A stretch of 64,000 bases of DNA from Planctomycetota bacterium (GTDB lineage Bacteria > Planctomycetota > PUPC01 > JACPCR01), in NCBI GenBank assembly GCA_016179685.1, contig JACPCR010000092.1, positions 1 through 64,000 of the forward strand. The letters are read 5' to 3'. Numbering within the stretch: position 1 is the first letter of the stretch; each line of letters begins with the position of its first letter. Positions 54,127 to 63,759 of the stretch are shown piece after piece. Both the position numbers and the translations under genes were made by a program. The notes under the pieces are model-generated. The model worked only from the letters and a program-made list of their open reading frames with translations. It made no database searches and had not been told where the DNA came from.

Positions 54127-54616
54127 ATGCCGCCGCTTCCCCCCGCCCTGGTCACTCTCCCCTCCCCTTCTCCAATCTCTTGGCCTCCTGCCTGCCCTTC
54201 GCCTCGCTACGCACACAGAGTGCTTGCGTACCTTCCTTGACGGTGGTCTACTGGGCCACTTCCGAGGCAACCCGCCCCGGAATTGGCCCCGCTTCTGTCG
54301 TGACGATGATTGACTCTCTGGGCCCTGGTCCATCAGGTCAGGAAGAAAACAGGACGAAATTATGTTTACTATAACATATGTAATTAAACATAATACATAT
54401 AAACATATCACTTCGCCAAACCTCGGGCGATGCCCCCCGCCGGTTTGGGCTCCAACCCCCTCGTCCGCCAACGCCCGAACCGGACGGCTCCACTTGCGTG
54501 CGGTGTCCGCTTCGGGCATCATCTGAATTTCCACCATGCGCCGCCCTGTTGCCACCACCCCCGGAGCGGTGCACGCAACCGACCCCTCATTCTTCGATCG
54601 GAGGCCAGTGTTCAAC
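54127..54616. other. Gene-free region with AT-rich palindrome before Gfo/Idh/MocA gene
   Basis: A 490-bp stretch without a convincing gene. At 54361-54407, in otherwise GC-rich DNA, TATGTTTA (54361-54368) and TAAACATA (54385-54392) form an inverted repeat with a 16-bp spacer, and TAAACATA recurs at 54400-54407. TTTACT with CATAAT 18 bp downstream could be a promoter. It may be an operator region for the oxidoreductase at 54617. Confidence 0.4.
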
Positions 54617-55666
54617 ATGTCTACCTACGCCGCTGCCGTCATCGGATGTGGATCACGAGGCACCACCCACGGGGCCGCGCTCGCCCGCTGCCCGCGAATG
54701 AAATTGGTGGCCGCCGCGGACCTCGCCATAGACAAGGTCAGAAAGTTCTGCGAAACCTACCAGGTGCCCCGATCCTACGGAACGATGGACGAACTCCTCG
54801 CCCGGGAGGAACCTCAGGTGGTCACCTTCATCGCTCCACCGAACCTCCGCCGGCCCTTCGTTCAGCAGATTGCACACAAGGAATCGGTCCGGGCGATCCT
54901 GATCGAAAAACCGATGGAAATCGATCTCGCCGACGCGGAGGCCATGGTCCAAACCTGCCGGGACCGGGGTGTCCTCCTGGTCATTTCACACCAGTCCCGT
55001 TTCATGACCGAGTTCCTCGAGGCTAGAGCATGGGTCGAGCAGGGCCGGATTGGCCAACTGGAGTGCCTGCGCGCCACCTCCAAAGGGAATCTGACAGCCC
55101 AAGGCACCCATATGATCGATCTTCTGCAATTCTACTTGAACGATCGTGAGCCGCTGTGGGTCATGGGACAGATCGATGGAGGCATCGAAACAGGCCTGCA
55201 CCGAGCGGCTGTCTCGGCCGCTGCCACCATCAGTTATGACGACCATCTCCACGCCTACTTGGAGGCTGGTCTTCGTTCCCCGCACCATCATCCTGACCCC
55301 AAGCAATTCTGGCTGAACTGCCGCCTGGAGGTGCACGGACAAGAGGGGGCGCTTTATGTGGACTGGGGCTGTGGATTGAGGGCACTTCTTTCCGACGGAA
55401 GTCGGATCGTCAAGGCCAGGAGCGACCTTCCCCGCCGAGACGAGCACCTCGACCTTGTATCGGAGATCGCTGATGTCCTGGACGGTAAGACATCCTCCCA
55501 TCGGTGTTCCGCCGAGAACGGGCTCCGCGCCCACCGAATCTTATCGAGCATTTATCGCTCCGCCCATGACCGGAGGGCCGTCGGTTGCACCGAGCCAGGA
55601 TTGAGTGTAGCATTAAAAGAGATTACGACTGCGGTGGGTGCCGTTTCTCTGGCAACATCCGCCTGA
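54617..55666 (+). CDS. Gfo/Idh/MocA family oxidoreductase
   Basis: A 349-residue NAD(P)-dependent oxidoreductase of the glucose-fructose oxidoreductase/inositol dehydrogenase family, probably acting on sugars or inositols. The Rossmann motif is AAVIGCGSRGTTHGAAL and the catalytic-Lys motif is ILIEKPMEIDLADAE, followed by VISHQSRF. The C-terminal alpha/beta domain covers about 125-349. The ATG at 54617 starts exactly at the Rossmann fold; an upstream in-frame ATG at 54536 is less likely. The gene stands alone with a hairpin downstream. The substrate is not predictable. Confidence 0.9.
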   Translation: MSTYAAAVIGCGSRGTTHGAALARCPRMKLVAAADLAIDKVRKFCETYQVPRSYGTMDELLAREEPQVVTFIAPPNLRRPFVQQIAHKESVRAILIEKPMEIDLADAEAMVQTCRDRGVLLVISHQSRFMTEFLEARAWVEQGRIGQLECLRATSKGNLTAQGTHMIDLLQFYLNDREPLWVMGQIDGGIETGLHRAAVSAAATISYDDHLHAYLEAGLRSPHHHPDPKQFWLNCRLEVHGQEGALYVDWGCGLRALLSDGSRIVKARSDLPRRDEHLDLVSEIADVLDGKTSSHRCSAENGLRAHRILSSIYRSAHDRRAVGCTEPGLSVALKEITTAVGAVSLATSA

Positions 55667-55684
55667 CGGCGCGCCGGAGGAAGG

Positions 55685-55843
55685 GGTGCAGCGTCCCGGC
55701 CTGAGGGGCCGAGACGCTGCACCTAACGGGAGGGAAAGAAAAAGCGTTCGACCGGAAGAGTTGAAAATCCCTTCAACGCTTCGGTCAGCCTCCGGTGACT
55801 GGCATCACCTCAGGCCACCCTGCTGGCCATCTGGCCGGCAGGG
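55685..55843. terminator. Two hairpins between Gfo/Idh/MocA gene and nrdJ
   Basis: GGTGCAGCGTC/GACGCTGCACC (55685-55695 with 55713-55723) is a perfect 11-bp stem; CCCTGCTGGCC/GGCCGGCAGGG (55818-55828 with 55833-55843) has one wobble. They lie between two convergent genes and probably end both transcripts, though neither has a long T-tract. Confidence 0.5.
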
Positions 55844-55943
55844 ATTTGAGGCCCGATAGACCGATGGGCGAAGTCGTATCGGGCCGTGCGCGACAGGAAG
55901 AGCCTAGAAATCCTTTGGTTGAAGTTGGCTCTTGCTTCCTCAC

Positions 55944-58724
55944 TTACGAGCAACCGCTCGTCGAGCCACAGTTCAAACACTTATAGCATGCCCCATTGCG
56001 TACCATGATCGTCCCACATTCGTGACACGCGGGCGCATCGGCCTCGGTCTGAAACGTTGACCGCAACCCTGCCGCAGAATCCGCTCGGAACGCCGGTTTG
56101 GAGGAACCGCCCCCTGGATCATCCTCTCCATTGACGGCCGGAACATCCGTCGCCGCCGGCTGTTTTTCCGGGGGCAGGAATTTCAGTCCCAGCCAGCGGA
56201 AAATGTAGTCGATGATGGACTTCGCAATCGGAATATCCTTATTGTGAGTCAGGCCCGCAGGCTCAAAACGGGTGTGACTGAACTTCCGCACGAGAACTTC
56301 GAGGGGAACGCCGTACTGCAAGGCAATGGACGTTGCGGTCGCCACCGTGTCGACGAGCCCGGAGACCGTGCTCCCCTGTTTTGCCATGGTGACGAAAATC
56401 TCACCTGGGGCGCCATCGTCGTACATCCCTACCGTGATGTAACCCTCGTAGCCCGAGATGCTGAATTTGTGCGTGATGGACTTCCTCTCGTCCGGCAATC
56501 GGCGGCGAACGGGTTTCGCTTCTGCCTTCGCCTTCTCCGAATCCAAGCCCGTATTCAGGGGCTGCGAACGCTTGCAGTTATCTCTATAGACAGCAATAGC
56601 CTTGAGCCCCAGCTTCCATCCCTCCAGGTAGACCTGCTCAATCTCCTCAACGGTGACGGATTCAGGCAGATTGACCGTTTTGGAGATCGCGCCCGAAAGG
56701 AAGGGCTGCGTGGCCGCCATCATCCGGACATGCCCCTTGTAATGAATGGAACGCATCCCGTTCCTGGGTCTGAAAGCGCAATCAAAGACCGGCAGATGAT
56801 CGCTCCGCAGGTGCGGGGCACCCTCGATCGTCTCTTTCTCGTTGAGGTAAGCCAGGACCTCCTTCACCTGCTCCGCCTGGTAGCCCAGCTTTCTGAGCGC
56901 TTCCGGAACCGTATGGTTCACGATTTTCAGCATTCCTCCGCCAACGAGTTTCTTGTACTTGATCAAAGCAATATCCGGTTCAATCCCCGTGGTATCGCAA
57001 TCCATCATAAAAGCGATAGTGCCCGTTGGGGCCAGAACCGTGACCTGAGAATTCCGGTAGCCGCTCTCGAGGCCATGTTGGAGCGCCTGTTCCCAAGCGT
57101 CTCTTGCACCCTCCAAGAGATCCTTGGGCACATAGACACCCTCGATATCCTCCACCGCTTTTCGATGCTTCCGGATGACCTTGAAGAAAGGACGCCGATT
57201 TTCTTCAAAGCGAGCGAATGGCCCGACACGAGACGCGACCTGAGCCGAGCTGAGATAGGCCTGGCCGCACATCAGGGCTGTCACGGCGCCGGCATAAGCC
57301 CGCCCCTCATCGCTATCATAGGGCAGACCACGGGCCATCAGGATAGCCCCCAGATTCGCATAGCCCAGCCCCAATGGACGAAAATCATGGCTGTTTCGGT
57401 CAATCTTGGGCGTCGGATAACTCGCGTTACCTACAATGACCTCCATGGCCACGATCATGACGTGAACCGCATGCCGGAAAGCATCAACGTCGAACTCACC
57501 GTCAGGTCTTCGGAATTTCATCAAGTTGAGCGAGGCCAGGTTACAAGCACTATTGTCAAGAAACATGTACTCGCTGCAGGGATTCGACGCATAAATCCGG
57601 TCCGTTACGGCACAGGTATGCCATTCATTAATCGTCGTATCGTACTGAAGTCCCGGATCTCCGCACAAATGAGCGCCCTCGGCGATCTTCCGCAACAGGT
57701 CCCGAGCCCGATAGGTCTCCACGGCCTGACCCGTTGTTACCGCACGTGTGGTCCACTCCCCATTCTCCTCCACCGCCCTCATGAATTCATCGGTCACTCG
57801 AACAGAAAAATTCGCATTCTGAAAAAACACTGAAGAGTAGGCATCTCCATTGACGGATCCGTCGTAACCGGCATCGATAAGCGCCCATGCCTTCTTCTCT
57901 TCTCTAGGCTTGGCCTCGATAAAATCCACTATGTCCGGATGGGTAATGTCCAGAATCTGCATCTTGGCCGCTCGGCGAGTCTTCCCACCCGATTTGATCA
58001 CCCCGGCAAACGCATCATACCCTTTCATGAAAGACACCGGGCCGGACGCCCAACCGCCGGTAGAAAGCCGCTCCCGAGAGGAGCGCAACGGGCTCAGATT
58101 TGTTCCCGTACCAGACCCATACTTGAAAAGCATCCCTTCGGTCTTAGCCAGCTCCAGAATGGAATCCATTCGGTCTTCGACGGAATTGATGAAGCAAGCC
58201 GAGCACTGAGGCTTTTCCTCAATCCCCATATTGAACCACACGGGGCTGTTGAAGCACGCCAACTGATGAACGAGCAAGTAGGTAAGTTCGGCCTCGAACG
58301 TTTCAGCATCCTCTTCACACGCAAGATAGTTCTGGGTCCTGCTCCACCTGCCGATCGTCTTTGCCACACGGTCAACAAGCTGCCGCACTGAATGTTCACG
58401 CCCTACCTGCCCTACTCCACCCCGAAAATACTTGGACACCACTACATTCGTAGCCGTTTGGGACCACTGCTTAGGAACCTCGACATCCTTCTGTTCGAAG
58501 ATAACTTCACCACGGTCATTCGTGATGGAGGCAGAACGCAGTTCCCAGTCCATCTCATCATACGGATGAATTCCCTTCTTCGTAAAACGGCGGGAAACAG
58601 GAATGACCTTTTCAGTTGCTTTCAGATCCTTGATATCTGAAGGTCTGCGGGAAATCGTTTCTTTCTCTTTTTCAGTATCCGGGCGAAAACCAGTTCGAGT
58701 CGAAATATTTAAGTCTTTAGCCAT
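55944..58724 (-). CDS. nrdJ: Adenosylcobalamin-dependent (class II) ribonucleotide reductase
   Basis: A 926-residue enzyme reducing ribonucleotides to deoxyribonucleotides with a coenzyme-B12-derived radical; it needs no oxygen. Motifs include FNSPVWFNMG, LFKYGSGTGTNLSPLRS, the catalytic NPCSEYMFLDNSACNLASL (residues ~383 on), and APTGTIAFMMDCDTTGIEPD. The C-terminal CHECG..CYKCLNCGSTSGCS tail supplies zinc-ribbon and redox cysteines. Length and tail fit the NrdJ family. No cobalamin riboswitch was found in its 5' region. No class I genes are near, so this may be the main dNTP enzyme. Confidence 0.96.
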   Translation of the reverse strand: MAKDLNISTRTGFRPDTEKEKETISRRPSDIKDLKATEKVIPVSRRFTKKGIHPYDEMDWELRSASITNDRGEVIFEQKDVEVPKQWSQTATNVVVSKYFRGGVGQVGREHSVRQLVDRVAKTIGRWSRTQNYLACEEDAETFEAELTYLLVHQLACFNSPVWFNMGIEEKPQCSACFINSVEDRMDSILELAKTEGMLFKYGSGTGTNLSPLRSSRERLSTGGWASGPVSFMKGYDAFAGVIKSGGKTRRAAKMQILDITHPDIVDFIEAKPREEKKAWALIDAGYDGSVNGDAYSSVFFQNANFSVRVTDEFMRAVEENGEWTTRAVTTGQAVETYRARDLLRKIAEGAHLCGDPGLQYDTTINEWHTCAVTDRIYASNPCSEYMFLDNSACNLASLNLMKFRRPDGEFDVDAFRHAVHVMIVAMEVIVGNASYPTPKIDRNSHDFRPLGLGYANLGAILMARGLPYDSDEGRAYAGAVTALMCGQAYLSSAQVASRVGPFARFEENRRPFFKVIRKHRKAVEDIEGVYVPKDLLEGARDAWEQALQHGLESGYRNSQVTVLAPTGTIAFMMDCDTTGIEPDIALIKYKKLVGGGMLKIVNHTVPEALRKLGYQAEQVKEVLAYLNEKETIEGAPHLRSDHLPVFDCAFRPRNGMRSIHYKGHVRMMAATQPFLSGAISKTVNLPESVTVEEIEQVYLEGWKLGLKAIAVYRDNCKRSQPLNTGLDSEKAKAEAKPVRRRLPDERKSITHKFSISGYEGYITVGMYDDGAPGEIFVTMAKQGSTVSGLVDTVATATSIALQYGVPLEVLVRKFSHTRFEPAGLTHNKDIPIAKSIIDYIFRWLGLKFLPPEKQPAATDVPAVNGEDDPGGGSSKPAFRADSAAGLRSTFQTEADAPACHECGTIMVRNGACYKCLNCGSTSGCS

Positions 58725-59374
58725 AAGAAAGATAACTCCGATAGATGCCCATAAGCAGGAACAAGGAGCATGGACACCAAAAATGTCGAAAGTAGAATTT
58801 CAAGCGCAACCGCCTGGGCTAACTACCCTCCCTGGTTGATCATCCAGCACCTACCTCCAGGGTACCAGCACACAACTTCAGGCCTAGTGAGATAGAGCAC
58901 CAAATATGGTAGTAGCGCGCCATTCTACATCCCATTCATAGCGTGTCAACAAAAAAATCCTGCCTCAGCGTCTACGCACAGGATCACAATGACTTAACAT
59001 ATTATATCATAACATTTTAACACCAAGCCGTTAGACTTTTAAAGAATATTTTTTTTATCTAAAATTAAAATACCAATAGCTAATGTGTGCATGCCGCATC
59101 GTATCCCAATTCCTTGTGTACAACTCGGAACAATAATCCTAAGTTGTGTTTCAGCAACGGGTTCCAATATGGGGACCTTCTAATGACACACCGGACCAGA
59201 GGTAATAAGCCTGTGAGGGGAAGGCGCTTAGAGGCCACAGGTGCCGTCGAATGCCAACGTAGTGGAAGCGGAGCGTCATCTCCATCGCGGGACCCTTCGA
59301 CGGGAAGAGGTCATGGAGAAGCTACGCCATCGAGGGCCGGCACACAAAGGGAAAAGGCGCTTCCGCTCAAACAA
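58725..59374. other. Long gene-free region upstream of nrdJ
   Basis: A 650-bp stretch, AT-rich at about 58930-59090. It holds the predicted nrdJ promoter and a ~200-nt leader with CCCTGG/CCAGGG pairing. Beyond it, nothing convincing is seen; the open frame at 59087-59428 is antisense to the rubrerythrin-like gene and has random composition. Confidence 0.4.
58922..58949 (-). promoter_or_regulatory. Sigma-70-type promoter for nrdJ
   Basis: On the minus strand TTGACA (58944-58949) and TAGAAT (58922-58927) with 16 bp spacing, about 198 bp before the ATG. No NrdR box was recognised. Confidence 0.55.
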
Positions 59375-59872
59375 CTACTTGGGGCTACTGATGCGAAGCA
59401 GTTCCCTCTCAAGGATGCGCGCGTGTGACACCTCACTCTTGGCGAGATCAACGAAGAACGCCTTGGCGTCCGTCTGTTCCACGGCCAGCGCAGCCTTGAG
59501 GAAGTAATTTGCACTGGCTTTTTCCACCAAGATCGCCATCAGAAGGGCATCGCGTCCTGAAAGGTCGCCCCTGTTCTCCAGGCTGGGCAGCTCTTCACTC
59601 AAGAAGGGAAGATTGACATCCAGATGGTCGAGGAACTTATATGTGCCCGCGCCCTCGTAGGGCTCCCAGCCGCATCGGTCAGCGACTTCGTCGTATTTGA
59701 TCTTCATTTCCCGCTCATGATTTTTCTCTTCGACCGCCAATCGTTGGAAGAGCTCCTTCCCAATGGGATCACTCGTCCTGGCAGCCATCACATCGTAAAA
59801 CTCATTGCCGGCCTTTTCTGACCGGATGGATTGACCCAGAATGACCAAAATGACCTTATCTGAGTCGTTCAT
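59375..59872 (-). CDS. Rubrerythrin-like ferritin-family diiron protein
   Basis: A 165-residue four-helix ferritin-like protein. Likely diiron ligands are E19 (RSEKAGNEFY), E49 and H52 (VEEKNHE), E117 (VEKASANYF) and E147 and H150 (KSEVSHARIL). A rubredoxin tail is absent, so it is an erythrin-like domain. Such proteins detoxify peroxide or store iron in anaerobes and microaerophiles. The ATG at 59872 has AGGGG upstream. It lies near the oxygen-independent NrdJ, consistent with low-oxygen life. Confidence 0.83.
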   Translation of the reverse strand: MNDSDKVILVILGQSIRSEKAGNEFYDVMAARTSDPIGKELFQRLAVEEKNHEREMKIKYDEVADRCGWEPYEGAGTYKFLDHLDVNLPFLSEELPSLENRGDLSGRDALLMAILVEKASANYFLKAALAVEQTDAKAFFVDLAKSEVSHARILERELLRISSPK

Positions 59873-59996
59873 CACTGTGCCCCTGCCGGTTCCTGTCGCT
59901 GTCCCTTATAAAATTGTATTCTAACCATGCAGACCAGCGAGTCAACCTGAACCTCGATTTGCGCATTCGGCCCCAGCCTCTCAGAGACTGCCTTCC

Positions 59997-61271
59997 ATGA
60001 CCAAGAAGAATCTCGTGATGGCCCAGGTGGGATACGGGATGTTCGGCAGCGACGTTGTTGCCGGCACGCTCTGGGACCTCCAGAGGAACGGGGTTTCGCC
60101 CTACCTCGACCGCGTGGGCCTCGATGACCGGGCCCGTCACTACGAGGACGTACGGTTCGAGCTGCGGGCCATCGGCACGCGAACGGCGGACACGGCTCGC
60201 CGGGCCTGTGAGATGAATCGCCGCGAGACGAACTATCTTCCCACGCCCTTCTGGGGCGACGCTCCCTGGACCGACATCCTCGATCGCCACCCCGAGCTCG
60301 ACCTGCTGGTCGTGGCGACGCCGGACCATCTTCACACGGCCCCGATCCTGGAAGCGCTGCAACGCGGCGTTCATATCATCACGGAAAAACCCATGTGTCT
60401 CAACCTCCTGGAGGCCGACGAGATCATTCGACGGGCCCAGGAGAAAGACCTGATTGTCGGAGTCGACTTGCATAAGCGTTACGACCCCGATCATCTTCGA
60501 ATCTTCCAATCGCTCACCCGCGAGCTGGGCAGCCCTCTCTATGCTCGCGGTGTCCTGGAGGAGCCTCTCGAGGTCTCGACCAGCATCTTCAAATGGGCCG
60601 AGCACAGTGACCCTTTCACTTACGTGGGTATCCACTGGATCGACCTTTTCACGCATTATCTCAGGCTCAGGCCCATGGCCCTATACGCCGTCGGACAGAA
60701 GAAACGGCTCATCAGCCTGCACGGAAAGAATGCCTTCGACGCCTGCCAGGTCCTCGTGACGCATACCAGCGGCTTGACGATCCTGTACGAGAATAATTGG
60801 ATAACGCCGGCCGACTTTGAGGGCCCCGTGAATCAGGAAAGCGCCCTGGTCGGAGAACGCGGCAAGGTCGAGTCGGATTCTCAATACCGAGGGTTGCGAT
60901 ACTGGATCGAAAACAAGGGCTCCCGCACGGCCAACACTCATTTTTTCCGCAAGGTAATGCGCCCGGACGGTTCGACCGTCTCTATCGGTTACGGCAAAGA
61001 CAGCCTCATCGACTGCATCGAGCGGGTTTGCCGCAAAAAATTCTGCGGCGTTTCGGCGTCCGAGATGGCCGGAACCTACCCCGACGCGCCCTCCCAGCGC
61101 ATTCCCACGGCCATCGTCCACGCCGCAAGGGAAGTCCTCCGCCGTAATGACCAGCACTTCCAGGCGGGCAGGAGTCCAGCCGTCACGGCCGGCTTCAGTG
61201 AGACGGGGATTCGCCTGTTTGACCCGCACGACCCGGCCGGGACAACCCTTCTGTACTCCAAGGCCCTGTAA
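59997..61271 (+). CDS. Gfo/Idh/MocA family oxidoreductase
   Basis: A 424-residue dehydrogenase of the same family as 54617. The Rossmann start is VMAQVGYGMFGSDVVAGTLW. Nucleotide-binding continues with LLVVATPDHLHTAPI, and the catalytic-Lys motif is HIITEKPMCLNLLEADEI, followed by VGVDLHKRYDPDH. The region FTYVGIHWIDLFTHYLRLRP holds a likely catalytic His. An unusual ~40-residue insertion lies after the first strand. No operon partner is evident; divergent from the rubrerythrin-like gene. Confidence 0.88.
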   Translation: MTKKNLVMAQVGYGMFGSDVVAGTLWDLQRNGVSPYLDRVGLDDRARHYEDVRFELRAIGTRTADTARRACEMNRRETNYLPTPFWGDAPWTDILDRHPELDLLVVATPDHLHTAPILEALQRGVHIITEKPMCLNLLEADEIIRRAQEKDLIVGVDLHKRYDPDHLRIFQSLTRELGSPLYARGVLEEPLEVSTSIFKWAEHSDPFTYVGIHWIDLFTHYLRLRPMALYAVGQKKRLISLHGKNAFDACQVLVTHTSGLTILYENNWITPADFEGPVNQESALVGERGKVESDSQYRGLRYWIENKGSRTANTHFFRKVMRPDGSTVSIGYGKDSLIDCIERVCRKKFCGVSASEMAGTYPDAPSQRIPTAIVHAAREVLRRNDQHFQAGRSPAVTAGFSETGIRLFDPHDPAGTTLLYSKAL

Positions 61272-61543
61272 TCCGCCCAAGGGCCCGAGCGAAGCCCGCC
61301 TCCACTTCTATTGACTCCGATCGCTCCGGACCCGGGTTAACTGGAATCGGCGCTTTGCGACACGCCTGCGGCGTGCGGCAGACCTTCAGGAGGTGAGCCT
61401 TCGGCACGGAGTGCCGAGACGGGGATTGGCTTCCCCCGGTCGTCACGCTATCCTGTGTTCTTCTTTCTTGAGGTCAAGGGTTGTCCATTTCCCGGGCCAC
61501 GCTGAAAAGCCTGAGAAATTTCCGGAAGAGTTGCCCCCGTACG

Positions 61544-61563
61544 GGGTTTCGGACGAAACCCCG
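61544..61563. other. Perfect hairpin upstream of macrodomain gene
   Basis: GGGGTTTC (61544-61551) and GAAACCCC (61556-61563) with loop GGAC, 42 nt before the macrodomain ATG. Position suits a leader structure; no T-tract. The rest of the 333-bp gap (61272-61604) has no gene. Confidence 0.45.
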
Positions 61564-61604
61564 CGTGGCGTTCCCATGTGGCTTGCCCGGCAAGAGGAGC
61601 GTTC

Positions 61605-62147
61605 ATGCAGATGCCAGTGAACCGGTCGACGCTTGAAATCGTTGAGGGTGATCTGACGGAGCAAGCGACGGATGCCATCGTGAATGCCGCAAACTCGGCT
61701 CTGGTGCTGGGTGGCGGAGTGGCAGGGGCGATTCGGCTGAAGGGCGGCCCATCCATTCAAGAGGAATGTTCCCGGATCGGCAGCACGCATGTCGGCTGCG
61801 CGGTGATCACCGGCGCCGGCAAGCTGAAGGCCAGGTATGTGATCCATGCCGTCGGGCCAAGGATGGGAGAAGGAGACGAGGACGGCAAACTGAGGAGCGC
61901 AACGCTCCAGGCCTTGGAGAGGGCCGAAGAACGGACTCTCCACAGCATCGCCTTCTGCGCCATCAGCACCGGAATTTTCGGTTTCCCCATGGCCCGATGT
62001 GCTTCGATCATGCTCCGTGCCGTGGTCGATTATCTGAAGGGTCAGACCGGAATCGAGAAGGTTGTCTTCTGCGTCTGGGGCAAGGAGGCCTATCACGTGT
62101 TTGAGGCGGAATGTCGGCGACTGCAATCGTCGGAAACGCCCGCATGA
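61605..62147 (+). CDS. Macrodomain protein (ADP-ribose-binding or hydrolase, YmdB type)
   Basis: A 180-residue stand-alone macrodomain. Family motifs are EIVEGDLTEQATDAIVNAAN, LGGGVAGAI (phosphate loop), YVIHAVGPRMGEGDE and AFCAISTGIFGFP. YmdB/MacroD-type enzymes deacetylate O-acetyl-ADP-ribose or remove ADP-ribose from proteins. The catalytic region (NAAN, GGGVAGAI) is intact. I chose the ATG at 61605 with GAGGAG 7 nt upstream. It overlaps the GH13 gene by 4 nt. Confidence 0.92.
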   Translation: MQMPVNRSTLEIVEGDLTEQATDAIVNAANSALVLGGGVAGAIRLKGGPSIQEECSRIGSTHVGCAVITGAGKLKARYVIHAVGPRMGEGDEDGKLRSATLQALERAEERTLHSIAFCAISTGIFGFPMARCASIMLRAVVDYLKGQTGIEKVVFCVWGKEAYHVFEAECRRLQSSETPA

Positions 62148-63649
62148 CCCGGCACTGTCCTGCGCTTTATCAGGTCCCCACCCGCGTCTGGCTCGCCGAA
62201 CTCTCGGAGGAACTGGGCCGGTCCGCGACCCTGGAAGACATCCCGGATGAAGCCCTGGACCGCATGGCGCGGGCCGGATTCGACTGGGTCTGGTTTCTGG
62301 GCGTGTGGCAGACGGGCGAGGAGAGCCGATCCGTATCGCTCCAGCATCCCCAGTGGTGGAAGGTGCAGGAATCGGGCCCGGGGAATATGATGGAACGTGA
62401 CGTCTGCGGTTCCCCATTTGCCATCCAGGCCTACACGCTGCATGCCGATCTGGGAGACTCCGAATCGCTCACTCGGCTCAGGGAACGGCTGCACCGGCGT
62501 GGGCTTCGCCTGATGTTGGATTTTGTCCCTAACCATACGGGGCTCGACCATCCCTGGGCCTACCACCATCCGGAGTACTATGTCCAGTCGCAAGAATTGG
62601 AGCGCAACCGGTCGCCCGAGAACTATTGCGAGAGAAACACGGTGCAGGGTGTCCGCGTCTTCGCGCACGGGCGCGACCCCTTCTTCGCGGGCTGGCCGGA
62701 CACGCTTCAGCTGAATTGGCGTCACCGGGGACTGAGGGAGGCCATGATCCAGGAGCTCGTCGGCGTCGCCGGACAATGCGACGGCGTTCGATGCGACATG
62801 GCGATGCTCCTCGTCCCGGATGTTTTCCGGCGCACCTGGGGCGAGGCCTCGCGGCCTGCGGACGGAACGGACCCGGTGGACGAGTCTTTCTGGCCGGAGG
62901 CCATCGCTCGCATCCGCGGGGGAAAACCCGAATTCGTGTTCCTCGCGGAGGTCTACTGGGACCTTGAAGAGACGCTGCAGCAGGCGGGATTTGACTACAC
63001 CTATGACAAGAGGCTCTATGACCTCCTGAGGGCTCAAGACGCTCCCGCGGTCCGCACTCACCTTCGTTCGGAATTGGAATATCAGAACCGCTCGGCCCGA
63101 TTCCTGGAAAACCATGATGAGCCGCGGGCCGCTGCCGCCTTCCCCGAAGGGGTTCATCGCGCCGCGGCCTGTGTGACTTTCCTCGCTCCCGGCCTCCGCC
63201 TCTTACAGGAGGGACAGTTCAAGGGACGCCGGATTCGAAACTCGATGCACCTGGCGCGCCGGCCACACGAGCCGACGGACCCCGGAGTCATGGAATTCTA
63301 CTTGCGCCTCCTGGACTGCTTGCGCAGGCCCGCAGCTCGGACCGGTCAATGGCATCTCCTGGAAAGTCGACCCGCATGGGAGGGCAATCCAACCTGGGAT
63401 CGCTTCGTGGCCTACCTCTGGGAAGGGAGTGACCGCGATGGCCTTCTGGTCACCGTGAATTACGGTCCGACCCGCGGGCAGTGCTATGTGGAACTGCCCT
63501 TTCCCCTCTTGGCCGGCAAACGATTTCTTCTCCGGGACCTCTTGAGCCAGGCCTGGTATGAACGCGACGGGGACGCGCTCGTGTCCAGCGGCCTTTACCT
63601 CGATATGCCGGAATGGGGCTATCACGTCTTCGATCTTGTGGAGCTTTAG
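62144..63649 (+). CDS. GH13 (alpha-amylase family) glycosidase
   Basis: A 501-residue TIM-barrel glycoside hydrolase. Conserved regions are LMLDFVPNHTG (region I), GVRCDMAML with nucleophile D218 (region II), VFLAEVYWD with acid/base E269 (region III) and LENHDEPRAA with D325 (region IV). No signal peptide, so it acts in the cytoplasm. The closest type, from memory, is sucrose-phosphorylase/amylosucrase-like or a maltodextrin enzyme; the exact substrate is open. The ATG overlaps the macrodomain stop (ATGA), so the two are translationally coupled. Confidence 0.9.
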   Translation: MTRHCPALYQVPTRVWLAELSEELGRSATLEDIPDEALDRMARAGFDWVWFLGVWQTGEESRSVSLQHPQWWKVQESGPGNMMERDVCGSPFAIQAYTLHADLGDSESLTRLRERLHRRGLRLMLDFVPNHTGLDHPWAYHHPEYYVQSQELERNRSPENYCERNTVQGVRVFAHGRDPFFAGWPDTLQLNWRHRGLREAMIQELVGVAGQCDGVRCDMAMLLVPDVFRRTWGEASRPADGTDPVDESFWPEAIARIRGGKPEFVFLAEVYWDLEETLQQAGFDYTYDKRLYDLLRAQDAPAVRTHLRSELEYQNRSARFLENHDEPRAAAAFPEGVHRAAACVTFLAPGLRLLQEGQFKGRRIRNSMHLARRPHEPTDPGVMEFYLRLLDCLRRPAARTGQWHLLESRPAWEGNPTWDRFVAYLWEGSDRDGLLVTVNYGPTRGQCYVELPFPLLAGKRFLLRDLLSQAWYERDGDALVSSGLYLDMPEWGYHVFDLVEL

Positions 63650-63759
63650 TTCCTGGTAGACGGATTCCGTCGTGCGCCCGCACCCAGTTTTTCCCAGAAT
63701 TTCCACCGAGAGTCTCTTCCAGCCCGCTTTGTCCCCGTGACGGCATCTGTAGGCTCCTG

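Noticed and set aside
56244-57833. 529-codon plus-strand open frame
   Set aside because: Antisense to nrdJ.
58725-58949. Cobalamin riboswitch in the nrdJ leader
   Set aside because: Looked for the B12-box core (GCCACTG) and found none; only weak pairing.
59087-59428. 113-codon open frame upstream of nrdJ
   Set aside because: Overlaps the rubrerythrin-like gene in antisense, random composition, no RBS.
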